Shown here piece by piece: positions 45,701 through 54,047 of a stretch of DNA of 64,000 bases. Location: assembly GCA_041432705.1 (NCBI GenBank), contig JAPWAE010000007.1, forward strand, positions 58,391-122,390, written 5' to 3'. The stretch's first letter is position 1; each line of letters begins with the position of its first letter. Made by a program: the position numbers and the translations under genes. The DNA comes from Pauljensenia sp018375675. Its GTDB lineage: Bacteria > Actinomycetota > Actinomycetes > Actinomycetales > Actinomycetaceae. A model generated the notes under the pieces. The model saw nothing but the letters and a program-made list of their open reading frames with translations. It was not told the origin of the DNA and searched no databases.

Positions 45701-48700
45701 GCCTTGAGCGGGGCGTCATCCTGCACGTAAACGGTAACGGTGCCTCGGGCAGAGCCGCCGCGGCCGTCGCTCACCGCGTAGGACACGAGGTAGGTGCCGG
45801 CCTGCGAGGGCGTGTGCACCTGGATGGTCGAGGAGGACAGAGCCTGCGGGTCGAGCTCGGGCGTGGCCGTCTCGAGGCTATCCTCCTCCAGCGCGAGCGG
45901 ATCACCGTCGGGGTCGACGTCGTTCGACAGGACGTTGACGGTCACCATGCGGTCCGGGCGGGTCAGCACCGTGTCGGGGACGGCGACCGGGTTCTGGTTC
46001 AGCGTGGGCGCGGCCGAGATCGCGACGCGCACGCGAGCGGAGGCATGTCCGCCCTGGCGGTCCTCGACCGTGTAGGTGAAGGAGTCGGTGCCCGAGGCGT
46101 TCTGGTTCGGCACGTAGTCGATCCACGTCGGGCCGACGGTCGCGTTGCCCAGCTGCGGGGACGAGCCGAGGCCGCCCAGGGTCACGGAATCACCGTCGGG
46201 GTCGATGCCGTCCAGGGGCACCGCGATACGGGTGGTCTGTCCCGCGGCCGCCCAGGCTGTGATGTCGCGAGGACGCGGCTCCTGGTTCTGATCGGAGGCA
46301 CCCATCACCTCGAAGGTGACGGTGCTCGACGCGCGGTTGCCCGCGGAGTCGATGACCGAGTAGGTCACGTCCATGAGGCCGGGGGTCTGCCCAGCCTCAA
46401 GGCGCACCTGGTTGCCCGTGACGAAGGGGGTTCCGAGGGCGGAACCGGAATCGTACTCGAGGGTCGACTCGACCTGGAGGTTCAGGCCGGCGGGCGAGCG
46501 ATCGTTCGCCAGGACCGACACGGTACCCACGTCGCCGACACGCACCTTGAGGTGGTCGGGCTTGAGGATGGGCGGCAGGTCCGAGCGATCCGCCGCTCCG
46601 GGGATGACCATCACGTCGGCCGTGGCCTCGCCGACGCCGTTGGACACGGTGTAGCTGAACTGCACCGTGCGGTCCAGGCCCGCGGGCGCGGTGACGCGCA
46701 GCAGGTGGCGATCGATGAGGGCAACTTCGATCTCGGGGGTGTTCGAGGCGTCCACGGAGACGATCGACAGCAGGCCGCCGGAGGGGTCGTAGTCGTTGTT
46801 CAGGGGCGCGACGAGGACGGAGCCGCCCTGCGGCAGGACCGCCGTGTCATTTTCGGCGACGGGGGGCTCGCTCGAGGGTGCCATGACCTCGACACGGATG
46901 ATGCCCAGCGTCGTCGCAATGCCGTCGGACACGGTGTAGGCGAAGGAGTAGGAGCCCGGCTCAGTCGCCCTAAAGTCGATGGTTCCGTGATCCAGGTCGG
47001 GCTGGATCGAGGCGCCGGCGGGTGCACCGGAGACGGCCGCCAGGGTCAGATGGTCGCCGTTCGGGTCGGTGTCATTCTTGAGCGGATCGAGCGTGACGGT
47101 CTCGCCCGGGTGCGCCTGGAAGAGGTCGCCGTTCGCAGACGGAGGCAAGTTTCCGGCCTCCTGGACGTCGACGATCAGCTCGCCGCGGGTCTCCGCGCCC
47201 TGGTCGTCAGCGACCGTGAGAACGATCGACTTCGGGCCGGCTGCAGCGCCTTCCTCGGTGATGGTGACGGAGCCGTCTTCGGTGAAGGAGGCCTTCAGCC
47301 CCTCGGGAGCCTCGGCGTTCTTCAGGTAGATGGGGTCGCCATCGGGGTCACGCCAATCGCTGAGAGCCTCGTACTGAATCTGAGCGCCCGCGCCGATCTT
47401 GACGGTCGGGACGCGCAGCTGCGCGGGCCCCTCGTTCTGATCGAAGGGGTGAATGGTGACGCGCACGTTGGCCTCGGCCGAGGCCTGGCCGTCGGAAGCC
47501 GCGTAGGTAAACGTCGTCGAGCCCGCCTGGGCGGCCGACACGCCACTGATCTGCAGGGCTCGTCCGCCGCGCGCGACGGTCACGACGCCCCACTCGGGCT
47601 GCTTGACCGGCGCGGCGGTCAGCACGTCGCCGTCGAGGTCCGAGTCGTTGTCGAGGACGGGCAGGATGGTCGAGCGTCCCGGGCGGATGCCGAACTCGTC
47701 GTCCTCGGCCTCGGGCGGGGTGTTTTCCTCGCGCTGCTGCGGGTCCGCAACCTCGTTCGTCAGCTCGGGGCTGTCCTGCTCGTCCTCGTTTTCCTCGAGC
47801 TCGTTTTCGACCTCGTCCCAGTTATCCATGAGGACCATGTTCGAGTCGGGCAGCCACACGCTGCCCTCGGCGACGTCATTGAGGACGATGGCCTTGCGGT
47901 TCGTGCGGAAGACGATCTCGCGCGCGGTCGTCAGCGTATCGACGACCATCTGCTTGTTCACCGAAGGATCGTCGCAGGCGCGCATGTACGCACCGCTGCC
48001 GGTCCACGCGCCATACGCGCAGCCTTCGTGACGCACGGGCGCGGCGGGGGTTCCGCTGACCCCACCCTCGGTGGAGGGGGTAATCGTCGGGGTGCCGCCC
48101 ACCAGCGGGATCGCCACGAGCGAGGTGGGCGTGGCGAGCAGGACGGAATCGGCCTTGGGGCCAGCCTGCTGGAGGACGCCACCGGTCTCGATGCCGAGGG
48201 CGCTCAGATCGATCCGCTTGTTGTCGGGCAGGAAGAGCGTATTGGACTCGCCGTCGAGGGCGACGACCTGGTCACCGACGACGGTCATGCTCAGTCGCGC
48301 GTCCGCGGGAATGCCCTCCACGGTCGAGGTCTGGGCCTGATCGACCGCACCCTGACGCTTGACGGTCGTCAGCGTGCCCGAGGCAGCCAGGGTATAGACG
48401 GAGCCGTCCAAACCGGTCACGAAGGCGCTGGCCCCCATGTTCGAGGAGATGGCCGCCGCCTCGGAAAGGTTCAGGGGGCTGGGGTTCACGGCGGAGGTCG
48501 TCCACAGGGTACCGTCGGAGCCATTGAGGACGCCGAGTACGTCGCCACCCTGCATGACCGCGGAACCCGCGGGCAGGGCCGTCGGGGAGCCGAGGGAGAC
48601 CTGGGTAACGTTGACGGGTGCAACCGTCGACGAGGTGAGGTCGGAGACGGTGACAGTCTCCCCCGCCTGGCCGACGTCGAAGTTGGTGGCCTCGGTGCGC

Positions 48701-48921
48701 AGCGCGCCGTCGAGGATGCGGGCTTCGTAGTCAAGATGGCCGACCATCTGCTTAGACTTGTTGGTCACCCAGATGCCACCGTCGTTGACGTTGACCTGGG
48801 TCACCTCTGCACCCTTGTAGATGACACCCGCGATGCAGAGCGCAACAACGAGCAGCACGAGGATGAACGCCGGCAGACGGCGCCTCGCACTGATCCGATT
48901 GTGTCGCGTTTTCGCGGACAT
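42784..48921 (-). CDS. Giant surface protein with tandem cadherin/Ig-like and Fn3 domains
   Basis: About 2,045 residues. After a basic tail (SAKTRHNRISARRR) a single membrane segment (PAFILVLLVVALCIAGVIY) serves as anchor. Residues 45-390 look like a beta-propeller. Residues about 430-1,100 hold at least seven Ig-like (cadherin/Big-type) repeats, each marked by an acidic calcium-like motif: NDSDLDGD, NDTDPNGD, NDYDPSGG, NDRSPAG, NDVDPDGD, DNDEDPDGS. About 1,455-1,640 hold two Fn3 domains, and the tail has paired Cys. There is no LPXTG motif. It should be outward facing, adhesive or structural, and is the first gene of the operon with MoxR, DUF58 and the kinase. The ATG at 48921 follows GAGAGG. 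Confidence 0.85.
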   Translation of the reverse strand: MSAKTRHNRISARRRLPAFILVLLVVALCIAGVIYKGAEVTQVNVNDGGIWVTNKSKQMVGHLDYEARILDGALRTEATNFDVGQAGETVTVSDLTSSTVAPVNVTQVSLGSPTALPAGSAVMQGGDVLGVLNGSDGTLWTTSAVNPSPLNLSEAAAISSNMGASAFVTGLDGSVYTLAASGTLTTVKRQGAVDQAQTSTVEGIPADARLSMTVVGDQVVALDGESNTLFLPDNKRIDLSALGIETGGVLQQAGPKADSVLLATPTSLVAIPLVGGTPTITPSTEGGVSGTPAAPVRHEGCAYGAWTGSGAYMRACDDPSVNKQMVVDTLTTAREIVFRTNRKAIVLNDVAEGSVWLPDSNMVLMDNWDEVENELEENEDEQDSPELTNEVADPQQREENTPPEAEDDEFGIRPGRSTILPVLDNDSDLDGDVLTAAPVKQPEWGVVTVARGGRALQISGVSAAQAGSTTFTYAASDGQASAEANVRVTIHPFDQNEGPAQLRVPTVKIGAGAQIQYEALSDWRDPDGDPIYLKNAEAPEGLKASFTEDGSVTITEEGAAAGPKSIVLTVADDQGAETRGELIVDVQEAGNLPPSANGDLFQAHPGETVTLDPLKNDTDPNGDHLTLAAVSGAPAGASIQPDLDHGTIDFRATEPGSYSFAYTVSDGIATTLGIIRVEVMAPSSEPPVAENDTAVLPQGGSVLVAPLNNDYDPSGGLLSIVSVDASNTPEIEVALIDRHLLRVTAPAGLDRTVQFSYTVSNGVGEATADVMVIPGAADRSDLPPILKPDHLKVRVGDVGTVSVLANDRSPAGLNLQVESTLEYDSGSALGTPFVTGNQVRLEAGQTPGLMDVTYSVIDSAGNRASSTVTFEVMGASDQNQEPRPRDITAWAAAGQTTRIAVPLDGIDPDGDSVTLGGLGSSPQLGNATVGPTWIDYVPNQNASGTDSFTYTVEDRQGGHASARVRVAISAAPTLNQNPVAVPDTVLTRPDRMVTVNVLSNDVDPDGDPLALEEDSLETATPELDPQALSSSTIQVHTPSQAGTYLVSYAVSDGRGGSARGTVTVYVQDDAPLKAPIARDDFVSYEELPTDGSAVRVKVLDNDEDPDGSINELTVTTAESGVTVEGSDVLIPVTDSMRLVVYTITDRDGLTNSAVVTVPGRDTTAPFLNTAGLPIEMDAGTSRTINLSDYVVTRSGRSPRLVDDSSPVAQTGLDSVVADSSTQLTLTANASFGGNSAFLIQVADGDASDSGTLTASLSLPVRIKATQNQPPTFAPTAIRVEAGGAAVTQDLRLGVRDPEGTDISTFTYAMGSAPDTVSASLSGTVLTVSAPETTPAGSAGAIAVSVTDEQGNTVNGSIPVEVVGTTKPRIQLPAYSLKTSVNNPVSIDVASEATNPFPDTPISLEGAAISLGDATTSTSGTVVTITPKSAGTISVAYRVNDKLKDPSRVVQGTITVTVKGPPDAPTAVVARAKGPTGATVSFNAPASNGERITEYRIYSGGSQVATCTETVCEVNGLTTGRSYTFTVKAVNASGPSEGAESNAVTLSGVPDRPGSPTVTEGDGTLTVKWDAPNDNGSPITSYTVYATTAGSVATTCTTSVERTCIIKGLKNGQPYVVTVAATNANGSSQASPGETGTPKATIQPPDKPVISSAEAKQLGQIMFLDLNWILGKSGSSGWGTTTIRVGDQPVTAAGGETSRRVPVTPGATVNVTVTVTNLQGESATSDTRTVTIPALRPAEEAKTTPLPPDPPGVGPNPENEFGVIRISNARLKEGNGYKASDLELYHAESAAACTTSGSLIPMNNGTRGDFDIHSDPPFAPGSMRTYYFCQRGKRGPNDYVWSPVVASSGTAGTGQRSRDDDDDPIPTFEVQATASYVQKNRSWGVSASWSNPSGAEITQTNIWIEGLKDSTKQSWAGPLTNWWAEDLAPGHEYTIVVEVIGKNGQHREVRTTVRTGDLADNVKATFEGKVACGNGQECGSMTLRAVNASNYSSGVTLVCRVKTGRPSAITEFRFSRDNPQITGILTEAVTAPELLAKPPVVDCRAE

Positions 48922-49028
48922 ATGGCCTCTCTCGATCGATGAGCAGTACCCCATAAATAGTGTGGCACGACTACACCGCATACTAATAGTTAACGAGAAT
49001 CTATCAGATGTGCGATTACTTGACAACT

Positions 49029-49065
49029 AGAGGGTGGCCCGTCGCAGTACGACGGGCCACCCTCT
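49029..49065 (-). terminator. Rho-independent terminator of clpC
   Basis: AGAGGGTGGCCCGTCG (49029-49044) pairs perfectly over 16 bp with its complement at 49050-49065 around CAGTA. It lies 43 bases after the clpC stop on the minus strand. Confidence 0.8.
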
Positions 49066-49107
49066 CGAAGTGACCGGTTTGTCAGCCGCAGATAATTGGC
49101 GAGTAAA

Positions 49108-51576
49108 TCACTCTCCGTTAAAGGTGAACGTGCGGTCCTTACCCTCTCCGGTGACACCAACGGTAACAACCTGACCGGGTTGCAGTTCTCCGAACAGGAT
49201 GCGCTCAGACAGCGCGTCCTCGATCTCGCGCTGGATCGCGCGACGCAGCGGACGCGCACCCAGGACCGGGTCGAAGCCCACGTCCGCGAGCAGCTCACGC
49301 GCCTCGTCCGTCAGCTGCAGGCGCATGTCCTGAGCCTCCATGCGCTTGGCCAGCTTGGCGATCATCAGGTCGACGATGCGCGCAATCTCGGGCTTGGTCA
49401 GCGGCGGGAACACGATCGTGTCGTCGACACGGTTGAGGAACTCGGGACGGAAGTGCTGCTTGAGCTCCTCCGCGACCTTCGACTTCATACGGCCGTAGTC
49501 GTGCGTCGAGTTGTCCGCGGTCTGGAAGCCCGTGAGGACACCCTTGTTGATGTCGCGGGTACCCAGGTTCGTCGTCATGATGATGACGGTGTTCTTAAAG
49601 TCCACCTTGCGACCCTGCGAGTCCGTCAGGCGACCCTCTTCGAGGATCTGGAGCAGCGAGTTGAAGATGTCCGGGTGAGCCTTCTCGACCTCGTCGAAGA
49701 GGACGACCGAGAACGGCTTGCGGCGGACCTTCTCCGTGAGCTGGCCACCCTCGTCGTAGCCGACGTAGCCGGGAGGGGCACCGAAGAGGCGCGAGGCCGT
49801 GTGCTTCTCGGAGAACTCGGACATATCCAGCTGGATAAGGGCATCCTCGTCGCCGAAGAGGAATTCGGCGAGGGCCTTGGCCAGCTCAGTCTTACCCACG
49901 CCGGTCGGGCCGGCGAAGATGAACGAGCCACCGGGACGGTTCGGATCCTTCAGACCCGAGCGCGTACGACGGATCGACTGGGCGAGAGCCTTGACGGCCT
50001 CGTCCTGGCCGATGACGCGCTTGTGCAGCTCGTCTTCCATCTTGAGCAGCTTCGCGGTCTCGGTCTGGGTGAGGCGCACGACCGGGATACCGGTCGACAT
50101 GGCCAGGACCTCGGCGATCTCCTGATCCCCGACCTCGGCGATCTCGTCGGACTCGCCGCCCTTCCAGGCCTCTTCCTTCGCCTTGCGCTCCTCGGACAGC
50201 TTCGACTCCTCGTCGCGCAGCGACGCGGCCTTCTCGAAGTCCTGATCGTCGATGGCCGCCTCCTTATTGCGGCGCACCTCGGCGATCTTCTCGTCCAGCT
50301 CGCGCAGCTCCGGCGGCGCGGTCATGCGACGGATGCGCAGGCGCGCACCGGCCTCGTCGACCAGGTCGATCGCCTTGTCGGGGAGGAAACGATCTGAAAT
50401 GTAGCGATCCGCCAGCTCGGCGGCAGCCTGGATCGCGGCGTCCGTGATGATGACGCGGTGGTGCGCCTCGTAGCGGTCGCGCAGGCCCTTGAGGATCTCC
50501 ACCGTCTCGTCGACGCTGGGCTCCTCGACCTTCACCGGCTGGAAGCGGCGCTCGAGGGCCGCGTCCTTCTCGATGTACTTGCGGTACTCGTCGTTCGTGG
50601 TCGCGCCGATCGTCTGGAGTTCGCCGCGCGCCAGCATGGGCTTGAGCATCTGGGCCGCGTCGATCGAGCCCTCGGCGGCGCCCGCACCCACGAGGGTGTG
50701 GATCTCGTCAATGAACAGGATGATGTCGCCGCGCGTGCGGATCTCCTTGAGGACCTTCTTCAGGCGCTCCTCGAAGTCACCGCGGTAGCGCGAGCCGGCG
50801 ACCAGCGAGCCCATGTCGAGACTGTAGATCTGCTTGTCCTTGATGGTTTCGGGCACGTCGCCGTGCACGATCGCCTGGGCGAGGCCCTCGACGACCGCGG
50901 TCTTACCGACGCCGGGCTCACCGATCAGGACCGGGTTGTTCTTCGTGCGGCGCGAGAGGACCTGCATGACGCGCTCCATCTCGACGCGGCGGCCGATAAC
51001 GGGGTCCAGCTTGTTCTCGCGCGCGGCCTGGGTCAGGTTGCGGCCGAACTGCTCGAGGATGGCGGAGTTGGAGCGCTCGGGACCGCCCGAGCCGCCCACG
51101 CCCGCGCCGACCGACTCGCGGCCCTCGTCGTCGCCGCGCTGGTAGCCGCTGAGCATCTGGATGACGGTCTGGCGCACCTGCGCCAGGTCCGCGCCCTGCT
51201 TGGTCAGGACCTGGGCGGCCACGCCCTCGCCCTCCTTGAGGAGGCCGAGCAGCAGGTGCTCCGTGCCGATGTAGTTATGGCCCAGCTGCAGGGCCTCGCG
51301 CAGGCTCAGCTCGAAGACGCGCTTGGCGCGCGGGGTGAAGGGAATGTGGCCCTCGACCGGCTTCTCGCCCTCGCCGATGATCTCGATGACGGAGGCGCGG
51401 ACGGCCTCGCCCTTGATCTCCATGGTCTCCAGGGCCTTGGCGGCGACGCCTTCACCCTCGGAGATCAGGCCGAGCAGCAGGTGCTCCGTGCCGATGTAGT
51501 TGTGCTTGAGACCGCGAGCCTCGTCCTGCGCGAGCACGACGACCCGGCGAGCGCGGTCGGTAAAGCGTTCGAACAT
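49108..51576 (-). CDS. clpC: ATP-dependent Clp protease ATP-binding subunit ClpC
   Basis: About 822 residues, typical of ClpC. The N-terminal Clp_N repeats read MFERFTDRARRVVVLAQDEA and a second IGTEHLLLGLLKEGEGVAAQVL. D1 has Walker A GEPGVGKTAVVEGLA and Walker B IILFIDEIHTLVGAG. A coiled middle domain with a UVR motif follows (about 415-475). D2 has GPTGVGKTELAKALAEFLFG, VLFDEVEKAHPDIFN and the sensor-2 region near GARPLRRAI. It unfolds substrates and feeds ClpP in the cytoplasm. The ATG at 51576 follows GGAGAGG; an ATG four codons upstream would hide this site. It is monocistronic. Confidence 0.96.
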   Translation of the reverse strand: MFERFTDRARRVVVLAQDEARGLKHNYIGTEHLLLGLISEGEGVAAKALETMEIKGEAVRASVIEIIGEGEKPVEGHIPFTPRAKRVFELSLREALQLGHNYIGTEHLLLGLLKEGEGVAAQVLTKQGADLAQVRQTVIQMLSGYQRGDDEGRESVGAGVGGSGGPERSNSAILEQFGRNLTQAARENKLDPVIGRRVEMERVMQVLSRRTKNNPVLIGEPGVGKTAVVEGLAQAIVHGDVPETIKDKQIYSLDMGSLVAGSRYRGDFEERLKKVLKEIRTRGDIILFIDEIHTLVGAGAAEGSIDAAQMLKPMLARGELQTIGATTNDEYRKYIEKDAALERRFQPVKVEEPSVDETVEILKGLRDRYEAHHRVIITDAAIQAAAELADRYISDRFLPDKAIDLVDEAGARLRIRRMTAPPELRELDEKIAEVRRNKEAAIDDQDFEKAASLRDEESKLSEERKAKEEAWKGGESDEIAEVGDQEIAEVLAMSTGIPVVRLTQTETAKLLKMEDELHKRVIGQDEAVKALAQSIRRTRSGLKDPNRPGGSFIFAGPTGVGKTELAKALAEFLFGDEDALIQLDMSEFSEKHTASRLFGAPPGYVGYDEGGQLTEKVRRKPFSVVLFDEVEKAHPDIFNSLLQILEEGRLTDSQGRKVDFKNTVIIMTTNLGTRDINKGVLTGFQTADNSTHDYGRMKSKVAEELKQHFRPEFLNRVDDTIVFPPLTKPEIARIVDLMIAKLAKRMEAQDMRLQLTDEARELLADVGFDPVLGARPLRRAIQREIEDALSERILFGELQPGQVVTVGVTGEGKDRTFTFNGE

Positions 51577-51606
51577 GCCTCTCCTCATTTCACGAGACAG
51601 GCACTT

Positions 51607-51620
51607 CGCCGAGCTCGGCG
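51607..51620. promoter_or_regulatory. Palindrome upstream of clpC
   Basis: CGCCGAGCTCGGCG is a perfect 14-bp palindrome 31 bases before the clpC start. It could be an operator; it does not match the CGC-N5-GCG spacing I know for ClgR. Confidence 0.3.
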
Positions 51621-51826
51621 TACACCCGTCCCAGTTGACTGGTTACAGCCTACGGAAAGCGGGGGCGGCGTGCGCGCGCTTTCGCCCTGGGCGCAGGGAC
51701 GAGGCCGGGGCCGGAGCACGGGGCGGCGGACCAGGGGCGGAGCCGAGGCGGGGGCGGGGTGTGCAGGGCTGCAGCACGCGAGTCCGGGGCCACCGGGCGA
51801 GACCACTGAGCTCCGGCGCTCACAGC

Positions 51827-52035
51827 GGGGGGTTTGGCAGCATTAGAAGCCTCGTGACGGCGTGTCGCCGGCGTGTCGAGCCGCTAATGCTGCAATTCCC
51901 CCCACAGTCGCATGCAATTCCCCCCACAGTCGCATGCAATTCCCCCACATCAGATGTCACCGACGCACGAAAACGTTGGAATTGCAACGACCATTTTTCA
52001 ATGGTTGAAAGGTTGCCATGGGAATTGCATGCGAC
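51827..52035 (+). repeat. Module F array, copy 1
   Basis: GCAGCATTAG (51838-51847) and CTAATGCTGC (51884-51893) form the first dyad. TGCAATTCCCCCCACAGTC then appears at 51891, 51913 and (shorter) 51935. Inverted copies are GGAATTGCA (51978-51986) and GGGAATTGCATGCGAC (52020-52035). A second copy of the left dyad is at 63083-63160. Confidence 0.75.
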
Positions 52036-52120
52036 ATTTTCGAGAAACCACACAAAGCGGCGACGCCGAAAGGCCGGGGAGTCGGACCCAGAAGAAGCGC
52101 TACACGCGACTGAGCGCAGC

Positions 52121-52196
52121 ATTACACCAGTTAGGGAGCATTACACCAGTTCCCAGCTGGTGTAATACCCACCTAAGTGGTGTAACACCACTTAGG
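52121..52196 (+). repeat. Module G array
   Basis: ATTACACCAG occurs at 52121-52130 and 52140-52149, followed by CTGGTGTAAT at 52157-52166. A perfect 25-base palindrome at 52172-52196 (12-bp arms starting CCTAAGTGGTGT around a single A) closes the array. Confidence 0.75.
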
Positions 52197-52226
52197 AACA
52201 AGCGCGGACGCGGAGCTGTCGAGTGG

Positions 52227-52329
52227 ATTCAACCCTATCGGCAGGATTCAACCTCATCGGGAAGATTCAACCCGATCAGAAGGGGTTGAACCTTACCGAT
52301 CAGGTGTAACACCTCATCGGTAACAAGTG
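52227..52329 (-). repeat. Module E, copy 3 (inverted)
   Basis: This is the reverse complement of the module E copies at 16241 and 17587, with TTCAACC motifs at about 52228, 52248 and 52266, GGTTGAACCTTACCGATC at about 52284-52301 and the GGTGTAACACC palindrome. With modules F and G it fills most of the 840-base clpC-dtd gap, which has no gene. Confidence 0.8.
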
Positions 52330-52416
52330 CGAGTGCGGTTTTGCTCGGCCGTACTGGTCCGCAGCGTCACAGCACGACTCTCACGCAAGCACAGTTGCGG
52401 CGAGCAACCCCCGCGA

Positions 52417-52869
52417 CTATGCCTCGACGAGGACCGTGAATGGGCCGTCGTTGACCAGCGAGACCTCCATCATCGCCCCGAACTGGCCTGTTTCGACGTG
52501 CAAGCCCCGGCCTCGCAGGTCGGCAACCACCGCGTCGACGAGGGGCTCGGCCTCCTCGCCGGGGGCGGCGTGCGCCCACGAGGGTCGCCGGCCCTTGCGA
52601 GTGTCCCCGTACAGGGTGAACTGCGAGATCACGAGGACCGGGGCACCCGCGTCGAGCGCGGAACGCTCGTCGTCGAGGATGCGCAGCTCGGCGATCTTGC
52701 GGGCGACCGTGGCCACCTGCTCGGCGCCGTCGCCACGCTGGACGCCCAGGAGGACGACGAGGCCCTGGCGCTTCTCCCCCGCCTCGGGCGCATCGAGGGC
52801 GAGGCGGCCGACGACGGTGCCGTCGACGCGGACCTCACCCGAGGTCGCGCGCTGGATGACGGCGCGCAT
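52417..52869 (-). CDS. dtd: D-aminoacyl-tRNA deacylase
   Basis: This 150-residue cytoplasmic enzyme hydrolyses D-amino acids from mischarged tRNA. It is full length, opening with MRAVIQRATSGEVRVDG, with the conserved SQFTLYGDTRKGRRPS (about 82-97) and the C-terminal MMEVSLVNDGPFTVLVE that holds the Gly-Pro/NxGP-type active-site segment. Its ATG overlaps the ygfZ stop (TGATG), so the two are translated from one message. Confidence 0.95.
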   Translation of the reverse strand: MRAVIQRATSGEVRVDGTVVGRLALDAPEAGEKRQGLVVLLGVQRGDGAEQVATVARKIAELRILDDERSALDAGAPVLVISQFTLYGDTRKGRRPSWAHAAPGEEAEPLVDAVVADLRGRGLHVETGQFGAMMEVSLVNDGPFTVLVEA

Positions 52870-54047
52870 CAGCGCGACCCCAGGGCGGAGCCGAGGCCGC
52901 CAAAGCCCGTAGAACCACCGCGCTGGCCGGCTTCGCGAGAGAGGTCGGCGCCCGGGCGGGTCTCCGGGGACACGGAAGACTTGCCGTGGACGGGCACAAT
53001 CTCCTCCTGGGCGGCGGCGACGCCATCAATGTCGAAGACGGTCGTCACGGGCACAGCGCGGGCGATCAGCGCGAGGGCGATCGGCCCCTCGTCCGCGTGG
53101 CGGGCCGAGGAGGTGATGACGCCGACCTGGCGTCCGCCCACCTCAATGGGCGTGCCGGGCGCGGGTAGGTCGCCGCGAGAGCCGTCCAGCTGCAGGTAGG
53201 TGAGGCGGCGCGGGGGTCGGCCCAGGTTCAGGACGCGGGCGATGGTTTCCTGCCCGCGGTAGCAGCCCTTCGTCGTGTGGACTGCGCTGCGCAGCCAGTC
53301 CACCTCGGGCGGGATCGCGCGGGCATCGGTCTCGCGGCCCAGGCGCGGCTTCCACGCGGCGATGCGCATGGCTTCCCACGCCAGGTATCCGGCGCGGCGG
53401 CGCGAGCCGCCCTCCGGACACGCAGACAGCCACGCGGCCTCGAACTCGTCCGCGGCATCGCGTGAAACAGCGTGAAACATCATCGGGGTGCGCTCACCGG
53501 GATGACGCTCGCCCTGGAAGTAGGCAGCACCGCCGTCCACGACGCCGGGCCACGGGTCCTCCCAGGTCCACAGGTGTCCGGGCAGGCCGGCCACGGACTC
53601 GGGCGTATTCGCGCCCGCGCGGACCGAGGAGAACACGGCGACATCGCGCTCAGAAACAGCGACGCGCAGCGCAAAACGCATCGACTCGAGGAACTCCACG
53701 AACCCCGACAGGTCCGAGCGTTCCACGATCAGGTGCAGCGTCTCCCCGTCATCGCTCGCGCCGGCCCAGTGCTCAACGCGCCCCTCGGGCGAGAGGATCA
53801 GCAGCTCGCGGCTCGCGCCGGGCACGAGGTCGGTGACGATCTGGGAGGCCAGCGACGTCAGCCACGTCAGCCGATCGGCCCCCGACACAGAGATGACCGC
53901 CAGGTCCGGGCGGCGCACCAGGGCGCGACCGCCCTCGAGGGCCCACTGCTCTCCCGACGGATCGCCGAAGTGCGGGGTCGCACCGAAGGAGGCCACGGCC
54001 TCGTCGACGAACTCGGAATCGGGCGCGGACTCAGACAAGGAAGCCAT
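52869..54047 (-). CDS. ygfZ: Folate-binding Fe-S cluster protein YgfZ
   Basis: About 392 residues, with the aminomethyltransferase-like fold: the N-terminal SGADRLTWLTSLASQIV and the family signature KGCYRGQET at about 257, including its Cys. The final barrel domain contains ALALIARAVPV. YgfZ-type proteins bind tetrahydrofolate and help build or repair certain Fe-S clusters. The ATG at 54047 is supported by the family start and overlaps the end of the upstream gene by 17 bases. dtd and ygfZ neighbours are common in actinobacteria, which adds support. Confidence 0.9.
   Translation of the reverse strand: MASLSESAPDSEFVDEAVASFGATPHFGDPSGEQWALEGGRALVRRPDLAVISVSGADRLTWLTSLASQIVTDLVPGASRELLILSPEGRVEHWAGASDDGETLHLIVERSDLSGFVEFLESMRFALRVAVSERDVAVFSSVRAGANTPESVAGLPGHLWTWEDPWPGVVDGGAAYFQGERHPGERTPMMFHAVSRDAADEFEAAWLSACPEGGSRRRAGYLAWEAMRIAAWKPRLGRETDARAIPPEVDWLRSAVHTTKGCYRGQETIARVLNLGRPPRRLTYLQLDGSRGDLPAPGTPIEVGGRQVGVITSSARHADEGPIALALIARAVPVTTVFDIDGVAAAQEEIVPVHGKSSVSPETRPGADLSREAGQRGGSTGFGGLGSALGSR

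Noticed and set aside
43945..48942. Very long open frame on the plus strand opposite the giant surface protein gene
   Set aside because: Its composition (Gly, Arg, Val, His and Asp in runs) is the usual antisense shadow of a high-GC gene, while the minus frame has domains, a ribosome site and an operon context.
51607..51620. ClgR operator before clpC
   Set aside because: The palindrome is perfect but its half-site spacing does not fit the ClgR pattern I know, so it is listed only as an unnamed palindrome.
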